Below are positions 26,028-33,668 of a stretch of DNA of 64,000 nt, one piece after another. The notes beneath the pieces are model-generated. The model saw only the letters and a program-made list of their open reading frames with translations. It did not search any database and was not told where the DNA came from. The translations under genes were made by a program, and so were the position numbers. The stretch is from Haloglomus litoreum (GTDB lineage Archaea > Halobacteriota > Halobacteria > Halobacteriales > Haloarculaceae), in NCBI RefSeq assembly GCF_029338515.1, contig NZ_CP119988.1:434001-498000 (forward strand). Direction: 5' to 3'. Numbering within the stretch: position 1 is the stretch's first letter; each line of letters begins with the position of its first letter.

Positions 26028-26371
26028 CAGCGCTCACCCCTGGCCCCGCTCTCGGGGGATACGTCGCTCTTCATCCGCTCGATTCCGACCGTCGTGCGTC
26101 GAGTGTCGTTCGATGACATCGATGCAAATCGAAGATCGGAGCGAGAGGGGATATATCTCAGGCAAGTTATACTATACCAGGTTTACTGCACTAAATTGCC
26201 GCTCAGTGCTGAATACTGTGTGCGACCTGCACGGGCTGGTGACCGAAAATATTCCATATCATCCATCAGGATCCTGACCGAGATGGGTATTATAGAATAT
26301 CGAACACTTGTGTGGCCGGGCCCCGGTCGGCGCGTCTGCAGGCGCAGGGACCAGCGTACGTGCTGCCCGCC
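26028..26371. other. Intergenic interval upstream of doxX
   Basis: 344 bp without a gene. It contains the 35-bp shared promoter-like element (26151-26185) and, at 26207-26232 on the minus strand, a sequence resembling the left box of the cassette repeats described further on. Confidence 0.55.
26151..26185 (-). promoter_or_regulatory. 35-bp upstream element shared with dsbA-like gene
   Basis: On the plus strand it reads ATATATCTCAGGCA then AGTTATACTATACC then AGGTTTA. It matches 27704-27738 over 35 bp with six differences. In the direction of doxX it contains a TATAGTATAA box. Probably a promoter plus operator; the repressor is unknown. Confidence 0.6.
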
Positions 26372-26826
26372 TCAGCGGGCTTCTATCGGAACCCAGGTCC
26401 GCCCGGATTCACCGACGTATCGGGAGCCGGGGCGGTCAATCGGTTGTCGCCTAGCTGCTCCAGCGCGTGGGCCATCCATCCCCCGACCCGTGAGATAGCG
26501 AACGTGGGCGTGAACAGCGCCTTCGGGACACCGACCCCATCCAGCAGGATGGCGGTGTAGAACTCGACGTTGGTCTCCAGTCGACGGTTCGGCACTCGGT
26601 CGGCGAGCAGGTCCGTGGCGATCGTGTCCTCGAGTCCGAGAACCCGCCGCACCAGGGCCGTACGGTGTGCCCCACGGACACGCTCGAGAGATGTAGAGTC
26701 GGTAGCGACCGCTCTCGACGGGATAGGCCGCCTCGGCAGCGTTCACGATCCGGTCGTCGAAGGTATCGTGTTCGTCCTGGTCGCGAGTCGGGTCTGGCTC
26801 CCAGACGCCGTCGTGAAGGACACCCG
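26372..26826 (-). pseudogene. Chimera: glutathione transferase N-terminus joined to citrate synthase C-terminus
   Basis: The first part, VWEPDPTRDQDEHDTFDDRI and YPVESGRYRLYISRACPW, is the start of a haloarchaeal glutathione S-transferase (glutathionyl-hydroquinone reductase type). One extra G after CPW shifts the frame; corrected, it continues AHRTALVRRVLGLEDTIATD. Sequence then becomes citrate synthase C-terminus: NRRLETNVEFYTAILLDGVG, TPTFAISRVGGWMAHALEQL, DNRL. A missing base after DNRL shifts again, and the ending RYVGESGRTWVPIEAR is standard. So two broken genes are fused and carry two opposite frameshifts. No good start codon remains after the upstream dsbA-like gene. Confidence 0.75.
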
Positions 26827-27678
26827 TCAGTCGTCACCCCCGGTCGGTGTCATCCAGAACGACCCGTTTCCGCGGGTGTCTTCGATCACGTTCCCCTCGT
26901 CGACGAGGGACTGGAGCACCTGCCGAGCCTTGCCAGGGTCGAGCTGGTAGACCGCCGCGACCTCTCGCGTCGCGACGGGCCCGTACTCGTCGATGAACTC
27001 CTGAATCGGTGGTGGAGAGGTCGGCTCCAGCGACGGTGCCATCTCGAGGAGTGTCCCAACCAGGTCCTCGTAGGGGGTGAATCCAGCCACCTGTCGGCCA
27101 CCTGCCGGCCCGATGATCCGGTAGGTCGGGAAGGCTCGGACCCCGGCCTCGCGAGTTCGGGCGAGGTCTTCCTCGAACGCGGTCCGGGCCGTTCCGTCGT
27201 CCAGCGCCTCGGTGAACGCGTCGACATCGAGTCCGACTGACTCGGCCAACGATATCTGCTCCTCGCGCCGATTCACGTTGCGGACTTCGGTCGCGTACGC
27301 TTCCCGGAGCCGGCGGAGGTACCGATTGGCGAGATCGGGATCCTGCTGTCGGGCGGCTGTGAACGCGATGCTGGCGGGATAGGTCGATCGGGCTGGGTCG
27401 GTCTCGAAGATCTCCGTGTCGACCGGCATCCCGTGCTGGGCAGACGCCTCGAGCCAGTGCGGTGCGACATCACCAGGGGAGGAGATGTCGTTCGCCGGGT
27501 CGTAGAACTCCTCGAAGTCCTCAACGAGGCCGCCCATCACGTAGTTCAGTTCGACCTGCTCTCCGAGGGTCGTCTGCACGCGGCGGATGATGGGCTCTGA
27601 ACCCCAGCACCACGTACACATCGGGTCGGTCAACTGGACGATAGTCGGCCTGTCGGGTTCGGTGGTTCCTACCGACAT
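26827..27678 (-). CDS. DsbA/FrnE-like thioredoxin-fold protein with C-terminal winged helix
   Basis: 283 residues from ATG at 27678. N-terminus TIVQLTDPMCTWCWGSEPII carries a C-X-X-C (Cys21, Cys24) of the DsbA/FrnE group, and GVRAFPTYRIIG has the cis-proline. These act as cytoplasmic disulfide or glutathione-type oxidoreductases in oxidative stress. The last 65 residues (EYGPVATREVAAVYQLDPGK, then LVDEGNVIEDT) look like a winged helix, an addition found in some haloarchaeal members. Upstream lies the 35-bp element shared with doxX. Confidence 0.88.
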   Translation of the reverse strand: MSVGTTEPDRPTIVQLTDPMCTWCWGSEPIIRRVQTTLGEQVELNYVMGGLVEDFEEFYDPANDISSPGDVAPHWLEASAQHGMPVDTEIFETDPARSTYPASIAFTAARQQDPDLANRYLRRLREAYATEVRNVNRREEQISLAESVGLDVDAFTEALDDGTARTAFEEDLARTREAGVRAFPTYRIIGPAGGRQVAGFTPYEDLVGTLLEMAPSLEPTSPPPIQEFIDEYGPVATREVAAVYQLDPGKARQVLQSLVDEGNVIEDTRGNGSFWMTPTGGDD

Positions 27679-27703
27679 ATGCCCGACTGGGAAGCGGAGT
27701 GGA

Positions 27704-27738
27704 ATATATCTCAGGCAGACTATAATAAACCAGGTTTA
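27704..27738 (-). promoter_or_regulatory. 35-bp upstream element shared with doxX
   Basis: Plus strand reads ATATATCTCAGGCA then GACTATAATAAACC then AGGTTTA. In gene direction it contains TTTATTATAG, a TATA box about 45 bp before the ATG. Six differences from the doxX copy at 26151-26185. Confidence 0.6.
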
Positions 27739-28222
27739 GCTCACTTGATCAGTAATCTCGCGTGCTTCTGGACAGAGCTTTTATCATCTCGAACGGGTTC
27801 TGAGGGGGGTATAACTACGGGATATTGGTTTTCGTCTGCTGACTATCGGCCTCTCACTCTGATGTTTACAAAATATAAGATGTTTTACTGGATCCGGTTC
27901 CTGGAGGCGTTTTTGTTGCTGGAGCAACCGGACGGTGTTGATGTCCCACTCGTCGAATCGAGCATTCCACGACATGCCGCCGAACCGTGACCTATGACCG
28001 AACCTGGAACCGTACGCGGCCTCGCGTCTGGCGTCCGAATCGATGCCCCGTTGGAAACCCGTCTGGGGACGGTTCTGGCGATCACTCTCCTGCCAGTGCC
28101 GGTGGTTTCGCATCGCAGGATGGCGATACCACTCCCGGTCATCAATCAACCAGCGAACGGATGGGCCCTGCCGGGCCAGCGTTCTGTGGCGAGCGAAACC
28201 GTCGGTGAGTGGACTAGCCCAA
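27739..28222. other. Interval between dsbA-like gene and integrase
   Basis: About 480 bp. A 153-residue minus-strand frame crosses it but shows no domain and is not counted as a gene. The left half is AT-richer than the right. No tRNA or clear attachment site was found. Confidence 0.45.
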
Positions 28223-29257
28223 TCATTGGTCTGGAAGGTACTCACTGCGCTGCTCAGCCCGCTCTCGGTTGCTTCGCCGGTCGTAGTGCTTGTCCAGAAT
28301 ATCCTCGCTTGCGTTGAGCCGATCTTCGACCACTTGGCGGGGGGTCTCGTTCCGCCGATAGTACGTCACCCGACCGCTTCGCGCGTCGTGTGGTGACCGC
28401 GACGAGGGGCACTTGCTGGCGCTCTCGATACGGGTTGCCTCGCACTCCTCGATGTTCCGGTCGTGGGGGCAGCCAGCGTTGCGCCAGCAGGGGCGGGTCA
28501 CTCGATAGAGCGTGTTCCGGATGGTCGAGGTTGCCGGCCGGCCGGCGGTGGTGGTCACGAGCGGCGCCCGGCCCTGCTCGTCGCGGACGTCCTCGCGGTT
28601 GTGCTCGATGTAATCGCGGAGGACCTTCGCGACGTACTCGCCGATGCGATTCCAGCGGTTCCCGCGCTCGCCGTTCTTCAGCGGCGTCTCCGGCGGCCGG
28701 TGGACGAAGTGGACCGCGGGCTCCTCGCTCTCGAGGTCGACATCGCGAAGGTCCAGCGCCCGGATGCCACCGATGCGACAGCCCGTCCGCCACAGGAGCA
28801 GCATGATGACGTGGTTGCGGCTGGCGTACTGGTAGCGCCCGAGATAATCGAGAATCTGCTCGGCACGTTCCGGGTCGAGCGTGGACTCACTCACGTCCTC
28901 GCCGGCATCCAGGGTCGGGAGCGGGACCTTATCATGCAGGTCCGGTGGCACCGCCTCGATGTCACCACAGAACCGCAGGAAGGCCTTCAGCGTCGCAAGC
29001 TGGCCACGAAGCGTGACCGGCTTGACCGGATCCCGGCCGTGCCCGTTGCCCTCGCGGCGCCACACACGGTAGGCATACAGGTCTCGGCCGGTGAGCTGGT
29101 TGAGGTTCTCGAGGTGCTGCTCGCTGCACCACTGGACGAACGCATCCAGGCGATAGCTCTGGCCCTCCAGTGTGGCCTCGGCGAGGTCGTCCTGTTTCGC
29201 CTCGAGATACAGCTCGACGGCTTCCCGCGGGCCGAGTGCCTCGAGGTCCTCACTCAT
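28223..29257 (-). CDS. Tyrosine recombinase/integrase
   Basis: 344 residues. N-terminal SAM-like core-binding domain (AVELYLEAKQDDLAEATLEG), then the catalytic domain with Arg in RTGCRIGGIRALDLRDVDLE, the second catalytic motif in SRSPHDARSGRVTYYRRNE (H-X-X-R type) and Tyr325 in DILDKHYDRR. It is the last gene of the leftward operon and overlaps the J-domain gene by 8 bp. Typical of haloarchaeal proviruses and integrative plasmids; its attachment site is not identified. Confidence 0.9.
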   Translation of the reverse strand: MSEDLEALGPREAVELYLEAKQDDLAEATLEGQSYRLDAFVQWCSEQHLENLNQLTGRDLYAYRVWRREGNGHGRDPVKPVTLRGQLATLKAFLRFCGDIEAVPPDLHDKVPLPTLDAGEDVSESTLDPERAEQILDYLGRYQYASRNHVIMLLLWRTGCRIGGIRALDLRDVDLESEEPAVHFVHRPPETPLKNGERGNRWNRIGEYVAKVLRDYIEHNREDVRDEQGRAPLVTTTAGRPATSTIRNTLYRVTRPCWRNAGCPHDRNIEECEATRIESASKCPSSRSPHDARSGRVTYYRRNETPRQVVEDRLNASEDILDKHYDRRSNRERAEQRSEYLPDQ

Positions 29258-29846
29258 CGCACATCGCCTCCTCGGCCGCGATGACCCGCTGGAACGCCTC
29301 GGTGGAGCCGCCGTTGTCCGGGTGGGTTTCCTTCTTCCGAGCGCGTGCGGCGCCTCTCACGACCGCCTCGGGGGCATCCGGCGCGACGCCGAGTACCTCG
29401 TGGGGTGGTGGGCCCGTGGCGACCGCCTCATCGGGCTCGGGCAGGGCCTGGGTCTCGAACTCCGAGCCCACCGTCTGGACGCCGTACCGGTCGAGTGCCC
29501 GTTTCGCGTCGAGGTACTTCGCGATGGCCCGCGCGTTGTCCCGAAGGCTGGCCCAGCGGTCACAGGGGAAGGCCACGCCCTGCCCGTCGAGGTCACAGTA
29601 GACCACGACGCCCGGATCCGCGGGGTCCCGATCCGCGTACGGCCGGTGCGGGTGCGTCTGTGTGTGTGGGGCCGCGGTCTCGATGCGAATGTTGACCGCG
29701 TCCATCAGTTCGAGCTCGGCGAGAATCGAGTCGAACGCCTCGGCCCGAGTGACACGGAACCCGTGTGGGTACGGCTCGCGCTCTTCGGGCGGCGTGCGCT
29801 CGAATCCCGGCGGCCAGTCTAACTCGCTCTCGGTGGCGTCGGCCAT
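29250..29846 (-). CDS. Hypothetical protein with C-terminal J-domain-like segment
   Basis: 198 residues from ATG at 29846 (MADATESELDWPPGFERTPP). The C-terminus EVLGVAPDAPEAVVRGAARA then KKETHPDNGGSTEAFQRVIA has the helix-HPD-helix layout of a DnaJ J-domain. The N-terminal part is not recognised. J-domains stimulate DnaK; small J-proteins are known from haloarchaeal viruses and plasmids. Start overlaps the previous stop by one base in the operon. Confidence 0.75.
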   Translation of the reverse strand: MADATESELDWPPGFERTPPEEREPYPHGFRVTRAEAFDSILAELELMDAVNIRIETAAPHTQTHPHRPYADRDPADPGVVVYCDLDGQGVAFPCDRWASLRDNARAIAKYLDAKRALDRYGVQTVGSEFETQALPEPDEAVATGPPPHEVLGVAPDAPEAVVRGAARARKKETHPDNGGSTEAFQRVIAAEEAMCDE

Positions 29847-30091
29847 CACCGGAACACCTCCTCGTCGACGGCGTCCCACTCGAGGACGCCGACCTCGGCG
29901 AGGTGCTCGACGATCTGGCGGCGGGCGTGACGGTCGTCGAACGTCTCGCCACAGGCACAGCGGTAGTGCTGCCGGCCGAACCGCTCGTCCCACTCGAGGG
30001 CTGTGCCATCGGCGGCTACTGACTGGAGGACCGCCTCCCCGTGTGGCGCCGCGGTGATGCGGTGTGCATCAGGGACGTCGGTGTCGCTCAT
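29846..30091 (-). CDS. Small CXC protein of the integrated element
   Basis: 81 residues from ATG at 30091. A short motif YRCACGETFDDRHARRQIVE resembles half of a zinc finger. It ends within the next gene's ATG (one-base overlap). Probably a small accessory protein of a virus or plasmid; function unknown. Confidence 0.65.
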   Translation of the reverse strand: MSDTDVPDAHRITAAPHGEAVLQSVAADGTALEWDERFGRQHYRCACGETFDDRHARRQIVEHLAEVGVLEWDAVDEEVFR

Positions 30092-30723
30092 GCATCGCCC
30101 TCCGTGGTGGCGTCGGGCGCCGGGCACGGCCCGTCCGCGCCGGTGACGGTCAGCTCGACGGCGGGCTCGCCCTGGGGCTTGATGCGGACGCGGTCGGGGG
30201 CCAGCTCGGGGTTCTGGAGGTCTTCGAACGCGTCGGCAGGACCGAAGTGCCGCGGCCGGACGAGAGGGTAGTAGGCCTCGGTCTCCCCGTCACTGCTGAA
30301 GTACTGGACCGTGACCGCGGGCGTCCGGATGACGAGCTGGGCCTCGAACTCCCGTAACTCGGGCGGTATCCACAGGCCCTTCTCCCCGACGTGGGTGGTC
30401 GGTTCGCCGCCGTCCGTGATGAGGTCCTCCGGGTCGGCCTCGGCGAGCGTCTTCGCGGTGCCGTGCCGGCACGAGCCCGACTCGCGCTCGGAGGGGCGCT
30501 CGACCGGCTCCGCGAACGCCTCCCCACACGCCTGGCAGGTGTAGGTCGCGCTGGCGGGCTTGCCGCCGAAGTCGGCGCCGGCGTGGTACTCGATGCTGGC
30601 ACTCGAACACGCGGGGCAGGCCGTGACGCGGTCGTCCGCTACCTCCTCGGGCAGCGTGTCCTCGCGCTCGGCGAGCCGGAGTTGGGCGGCCACGCTCGAG
30701 GCGTGGCCCGCGTCCTTGCTCAT
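30088..30723 (-). CDS. Zinc-ribbon hypothetical protein
   Basis: 211 residues from ATG at 30723. The first half has CPACSSASIEYHAGA and CQACGEAFAEPVE, a four-cysteine zinc ribbon. The second half (LREFEAQLVIRTPAVTVQYF and further) is beta-rich and unrecognised. Overlaps both neighbours by 4 bp. Likely part of the element's leftward operon. Confidence 0.7.
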   Translation of the reverse strand: MSKDAGHASSVAAQLRLAEREDTLPEEVADDRVTACPACSSASIEYHAGADFGGKPASATYTCQACGEAFAEPVERPSERESGSCRHGTAKTLAEADPEDLITDGGEPTTHVGEKGLWIPPELREFEAQLVIRTPAVTVQYFSSDGETEAYYPLVRPRHFGPADAFEDLQNPELAPDRVRIKPQGEPAVELTVTGADGPCPAPDATTEGDA

Positions 30724-30839
30724 CGAGTCACCCCCGCGGCCTCGGCGACCGACCACAGCATCGCCAGCACGAGGCCCAGGCCCGCCAGCACGCCGACGCC
30801 GGTGACGATGGCCAGGCCGAACGCCGCGAGCTCGCTCAT
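30720..30839 (-). CDS. Single-pass small membrane protein (39 aa)
   Basis: MSELAAFGLAIVTGVGVLAG then LGLVLAMLWSVAEAAGVTR. One hydrophobic helix fills most of the protein. ATG at 30837-30839 overlaps the preceding stop, and its stop overlaps the next start, so it is coupled on both sides. Too short for most gene finders. Confidence 0.65.
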   Translation of the reverse strand: MSELAAFGLAIVTGVGVLAGLGLVLAMLWSVAEAAGVTR

Positions 30840-31288
30840 GGCTGGCCCTCCGTGCCCGCGGCGAGGTCGTCCAGGTGCTCGCGGAAGCACTGCTGGCCAC
30901 AGAACGCGGTCGGCCGGTAGTGGTCGTCGCCCTCGACCTGCAGTTGCCAGATGACGAGGTCGTTGGTCTCGTGGTGGGCGTCGGGGGGGCAGATGGTCTC
31001 ACCGCAGTGGCCACAGGTCCATTCGTTCGCCCCCGGCAGCGCCGCGAGGTGGCGTTGAATCACCTCGTCGAACGATTCGTCCCCGACGGCCGCCCACTCC
31101 AGCCACTCCCGGGTCTCGCTGGTGACCCGGACGTGATTGCCGTTGGCGGTCCTCAGGTGCTCGGCGATGCGGTCGAGCGCGCCCGCGTACTGGTCGGGCA
31201 CTGCGGGGTCGCTGGCGGCTTCGGCGGCGTAGTGCTGAGCCTCGGTGCGTGCCTCCTCGAACGCCTCGAGCGGGTCGGCCTCGCTCAT
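30836..31288 (-). CDS. Zinc-finger-like hypothetical protein (150 aa)
   Basis: An N-terminal helical, acidic half (EAFEEARTEAQHYAAEAASD) is followed by WTCGHCGETICPPDAHHETN and FCGQQCFREHL, two cysteine pairs of a treble-clef or zinc-ribbon type. Overlaps its neighbours by 4 bp on both sides. Similar proteins occur in haloarchaeal mobile elements. Function unknown. Confidence 0.7.
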   Translation of the reverse strand: MSEADPLEAFEEARTEAQHYAAEAASDPAVPDQYAGALDRIAEHLRTANGNHVRVTSETREWLEWAAVGDESFDEVIQRHLAALPGANEWTCGHCGETICPPDAHHETNDLVIWQLQVEGDDHYRPTAFCGQQCFREHLDDLAAGTEGQP

Positions 31289-31512
31289 CGCTGGCCCTCC
31301 GTGGTCCGGCGTTCGATGGCGTAGTCATGGCCCGGATGCGTGGGGTCGTGCTGGTACTGGTCCTGGAGGTTCTCGATGACTCCGAAGTCACTGCTCCAGG
31401 CGGTGTAGTGGGCCAGGTCGGCCACGTACCAGCGCAGCCGGTACTCGGTCTCGGCATCGTCGGTCGGTTCCTCGTCGGTACGTTCTTCCGTCGGGTTGGC
31501 TAGGGTTTCCAT
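31285..31512 (-). CDS. Small acidic protein (75 aa)
   Basis: METLANPTEERTDEEPTDDA, then a more ordered half EYRLRWYVADLAHYTAWSSD. ATG at 31512 is preceded by an AT-richer stretch. The stop overlaps the following gene. No family recognised. Confidence 0.6.
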   Translation of the reverse strand: METLANPTEERTDEEPTDDAETEYRLRWYVADLAHYTAWSSDFGVIENLQDQYQHDPTHPGHDYAIERRTTEGQR

Positions 31513-31603
31513 GGTTCTCTTGATGGGGAACCGTGGTCCGGAACGGAGCGCGTCGAGCCTTGGACAGTTCAGGCGCGCTCCAGTGGGACCACGGGTGATC
31601 GCG

Positions 31604-31879
31604 TCACGGTGCGTCGGGTGCGTCGCGAGCGGTGCAACCGGTCGTGATGTCGTCGGCGTCGGCCTCCAGGAGCGACTGGGCGTGGGGCGAGCGTGGGCTC
31701 GCGGGCCCGCGGCGCTCCCGATAGGCGACGGTATCGCCGGTCCAGTCACACTCGGGCGCGACACAGCGGTAGCGGTCCTCGCGGTGGAATCGGTCGTTCC
31801 CGAGCAGGTTGCCACCGGCTTTCGGCGCCGGGTTGGCGGTCCCGCAGTCGGGGCAGACCGGGAGCTGGTCGTCACTCAT
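31604..31879 (-). CDS. Zinc-ribbon protein, first gene of the leftward operon
   Basis: 91 residues from ATG at 31879. LPVCPDCGTANPAPKAGGNL and YRCVAPECDWTGDTVAYRER give a four-cysteine zinc ribbon; the tail is acidic. It is the upstream-most gene of the leftward set that ends with the integrase. The gap upstream (31880-32125) holds the operator-like dyad of the divergent winged-helix gene. Confidence 0.7.
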   Translation of the reverse strand: MSDDQLPVCPDCGTANPAPKAGGNLLGNDRFHREDRYRCVAPECDWTGDTVAYRERRGPASPRSPHAQSLLEADADDITTGCTARDAPDAP

Positions 31880-32053
31880 GATCGGTGCGTGTCGTATCGT
31901 GCGGGGGTTTGAAGCCCCGTGTCGCCGTTCGGTCGCATGCAGTTGAGGCGACGCGGCGGCCCCGATGGCCCCGGGGTCGCCGACCCTCGTTTTCTGGGCC
32001 GGCGCAATCCGCCGCGGAGTTGCCTCGCTATCTGTTGTGTCGGCATCCAACTT

Positions 32054-32076
32054 AACTATTGTGTGGACACAACAGT
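32054..32076 (+). promoter_or_regulatory. Promoter/operator with TTGTGT-GG-ACACAA dyad
   Basis: Reads AACTATTGTGT then GGACACAACAGT. It contains a perfect 6-bp dyad and an AT-rich AACTATT. It precedes the winged-helix gene at 32126, and the same 23-bp pattern, five differences, precedes the second winged-helix gene at 32606-32628 on the other strand. Confidence 0.6.
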
Positions 32077-32125
32077 CTGGGTGGAAACAAATTATCACCT
32101 CGCTTTGCGAAGATGGACCAACTTC

Positions 32126-32389
32126 GTGTCCCGCCCCGGACCAGATCCTTCGGTCACGGAAGACGAGATAATCCGGGCCCTCGTAGCCGCCCACAAGCCT
32201 GTAATGACTACAACGGAGGTCGCGGACGAGGTTGGACTCAGCCAGCAGGCGATGAGCCGGCACCTCAAGCGGATGGAAGGAGAAGGCCTGCTCTGTTCCG
32301 ACAAAATCGGCAGTGCGAAAATATGGTGGCCGACCGACGACGGGCTTGCTCAGCTGTCGCCGTCGAGGAACGAATCCTCGGACCAGTAG
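32126..32389 (+). CDS. Winged-helix (MarR-like) regulator, small
   Basis: 87 residues from GTG at 32126 (VSRPGPDPSVTEDEIIRALV). The winged helix is clear: PVMTTTEVADEVGLSQQAMS then RHLKRMEGEGLLCSDKIG. A longer in-frame start upstream would run through the dyad and is less likely. Its 3' end overlaps the opposite gene by 40 bp. Suggests a lysogeny-type or plasmid-copy regulator. Confidence 0.72.
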   Translation: MSRPGPDPSVTEDEIIRALVAAHKPVMTTTEVADEVGLSQQAMSRHLKRMEGEGLLCSDKIGSAKIWWPTDDGLAQLSPSRNESSDQ

Positions 32390-32598
32390 ATCGTATACCT
32401 GCTCCCAACGCTTCCCTGGTGGATTTCCTTGTCCTCTGCGAGCCGCTGTAGTCGCTCGCGCGTTCGGTTTTCTGAGAGTCCTACCTGTCCGGCGACGTAT
32501 TTCGCTGTCGCGTAGGGCTTGTCTCTGGACTCGATTGCCTCTATGAGTTCGTCGTCGGTTACCTGGGGGGCGGGTCCGCTCTTGGCCATGTCTCTCAT
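32350..32598 (-). CDS. Winged-helix regulator, opposite strand
   Basis: 82 residues (MRDMAKSGPAPQVTDDELIE, then ATAKYVAGQVGLSENRTRER then LQRLAEDKEIHQG). Starts at ATG 32598, or at a second ATG three codons in. Convergent with and overlapping the gene at 32126-32389. The matched promoter elements suggest that one protein may read both, forming a switch. Confidence 0.75.
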   Translation of the reverse strand: MRDMAKSGPAPQVTDDELIEAIESRDKPYATAKYVAGQVGLSENRTRERLQRLAEDKEIHQGSVGSRYTIYWSEDSFLDGDS

Positions 32599-32605
32599 GC
32601 TTGTA

Positions 32606-32628
32606 ACTGTTATCTCGACACAATAGTT
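32606..32628 (-). promoter_or_regulatory. Promoter/operator matching the one at 32054
   Basis: In gene direction: AACTATTGTGT then CGAGATAACAGT, 18 of 23 bases identical to the copy at 32054-32076. One half of the dyad is kept (TTGTGT) and the other weakened. It lies 8 bp before the ATG at 32598, so transcripts are short-leadered at most. Confidence 0.55.
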
Positions 32629-32752
32629 TTATGGTGCTGGCGGTCTGTAGCTGTTCGTAGGAACAGACGCCTCTCGCGAGGATATTCGGCAAGAACGCCG
32701 ATTCCTCGCCCCGCTGGAACGGGACGAGGTGGACGTTCCGGGTGTAACAGCA

Positions 32753-33019
32753 ATGGCAACTGGAATCTACAGCGGCAAAGTCGTTGCGGGGCGCCCGAAG
32801 TGGCTCTGTATCCAGGGCCGCCCGGACGCCGAGGGCGCATGGCACCACCTGAACACGACCACTGGCGAGATCGTCGTGGTGCGTGACGGCCACATCGAGC
32901 ACCGAGAGAACCTCAACCAGCGCTCGGTGGCCGAATGGAAGCAGTTCGTCGCCGCCCGCCGGGGCTGGACCGAGCGCGAGCCGACCGCGGCCGACGCACT
33001 GGTGGAGGGCACCGCATGA
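32753..33019 (+). CDS. Hypothetical protein (88 aa)
   Basis: From ATG at 32753: MATGIYSGKVVAGRPKWLCI, then EGAWHHLNTTTGEIVVVRDG. Small beta-rich protein, no cysteine cluster, no membrane segment. Its stop overlaps the next start (ATGA), opening a three-gene rightward operon. Upstream sequence 32641-32752 has two short hairpins (TGTTC-GTAG-GAACA). Confidence 0.6.
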   Translation: MATGIYSGKVVAGRPKWLCIQGRPDAEGAWHHLNTTTGEIVVVRDGHIEHRENLNQRSVAEWKQFVAARRGWTEREPTAADALVEGTA

Positions 33020-33231
33020 GCCAGCCCGACCCGGACCACGAGTTCGTTCGCGAACGCGTCCGCCGCGCCTCTCGCCTGACCCGGCACCCGGAGGCTCGGG
33101 CGGAACTCCGGCGGGTCCTCGCGGAGCTGGCGCCCGACCTGGGCGCCCCGGTCGAGCAGTGCCCGCAGTGCGGACTGCTCGGCCTCGAGGAACAGCTCGA
33201 GACCCACGACTGCACGCGGGGGCGGGCATGA
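33016..33231 (+). CDS. Hypothetical protein with zinc-finger-like end (71 aa)
   Basis: MSQPDPDHEFVRERVRRASR at the start is helical and basic; the end EQCPQCGLLGLEEQLETHDC has CXXC and a later H-X-X-C, like a C2HC finger. ATGA overlap with both neighbours. Function unknown. Confidence 0.62.
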   Translation: MSQPDPDHEFVRERVRRASRLTRHPEARAELRRVLAELAPDLGAPVEQCPQCGLLGLEEQLETHDCTRGRA

Positions 33232-33368
33232 CCCGTACCGAGTGGCTGTACCCGGCGGACTCGGTCCGGGGCCGAGCGGATCGGGCCCACGTCGACCTGC
33301 GGCAGCGGACGCTTCGGGAGTTCGTCGACGGGACGAACGCCGATCCGCTGTCCGCGACCGAGCGGTAA
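33228..33368 (+). CDS. Small hypothetical protein (46 aa)
   Basis: MTRTEWLYPADSVRGRADRA, then HVDLRQRTLREFVDGT. Coupled to the gene before it by ATGA. No family recognised. Last gene of the rightward trio. Confidence 0.5.
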   Translation: MTRTEWLYPADSVRGRADRAHVDLRQRTLREFVDGTNADPLSATER

Positions 33369-33381
33369 CCGGCGCTCCTTC

Positions 33382-33627
33382 TCATGGCCGTACCCGCCAC
33401 CGGAGTTCATCGGCGGGCCCGTGCGACAGCCGGAGCACCGAGAGCGGGCCGTACTGCTCCAGGCGGCCCATCGCAGTTTCGATGTCGTGGGTATCCGTGT
33501 CCAGTGCTGCAGCCAGTTCCTCGAGCGTGAAGATCGTCTGGCCGCTCCCGTAGCGGTCCAGGAGGACACAGACGAGGTCGCGGCGGAACTGCTTGCGGTC
33601 GGTCGTGCGGCGTCTGGTGGTCGCCAT
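33382..33627 (-). CDS. Small winged-helix protein (81 aa)
   Basis: MATTRRRTTDRKQFRRDLVC, then FTLEELAAALDTDTHDIETA then MGRLEQYGPLSVLRLSHG. A small basic winged helix that would bind DNA. It starts 42 bp from a block of repeated TTTCGTTTGC sequence that also precedes the orc1 gene at 47646. Convergent with the small gene at 33228. Confidence 0.65.
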   Translation of the reverse strand: MATTRRRTTDRKQFRRDLVCVLLDRYGSGQTIFTLEELAAALDTDTHDIETAMGRLEQYGPLSVLRLSHGPADELRWRVRP

Positions 33628-33668
33628 GGTCCATCGTGGTGCGGGAACCGATGTGAAAGCGATAGCCG

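Noticed and set aside
27679-28245. Frames of 103 and 153 residues between dsbA-like gene and integrase
   Set aside because: No domain, atypical composition, and one begins inside the promoter element.
28223-33627. A complete virus genome
   Set aside because: No capsid, terminase, spike or packaging gene is visible; only integration and control functions are seen.
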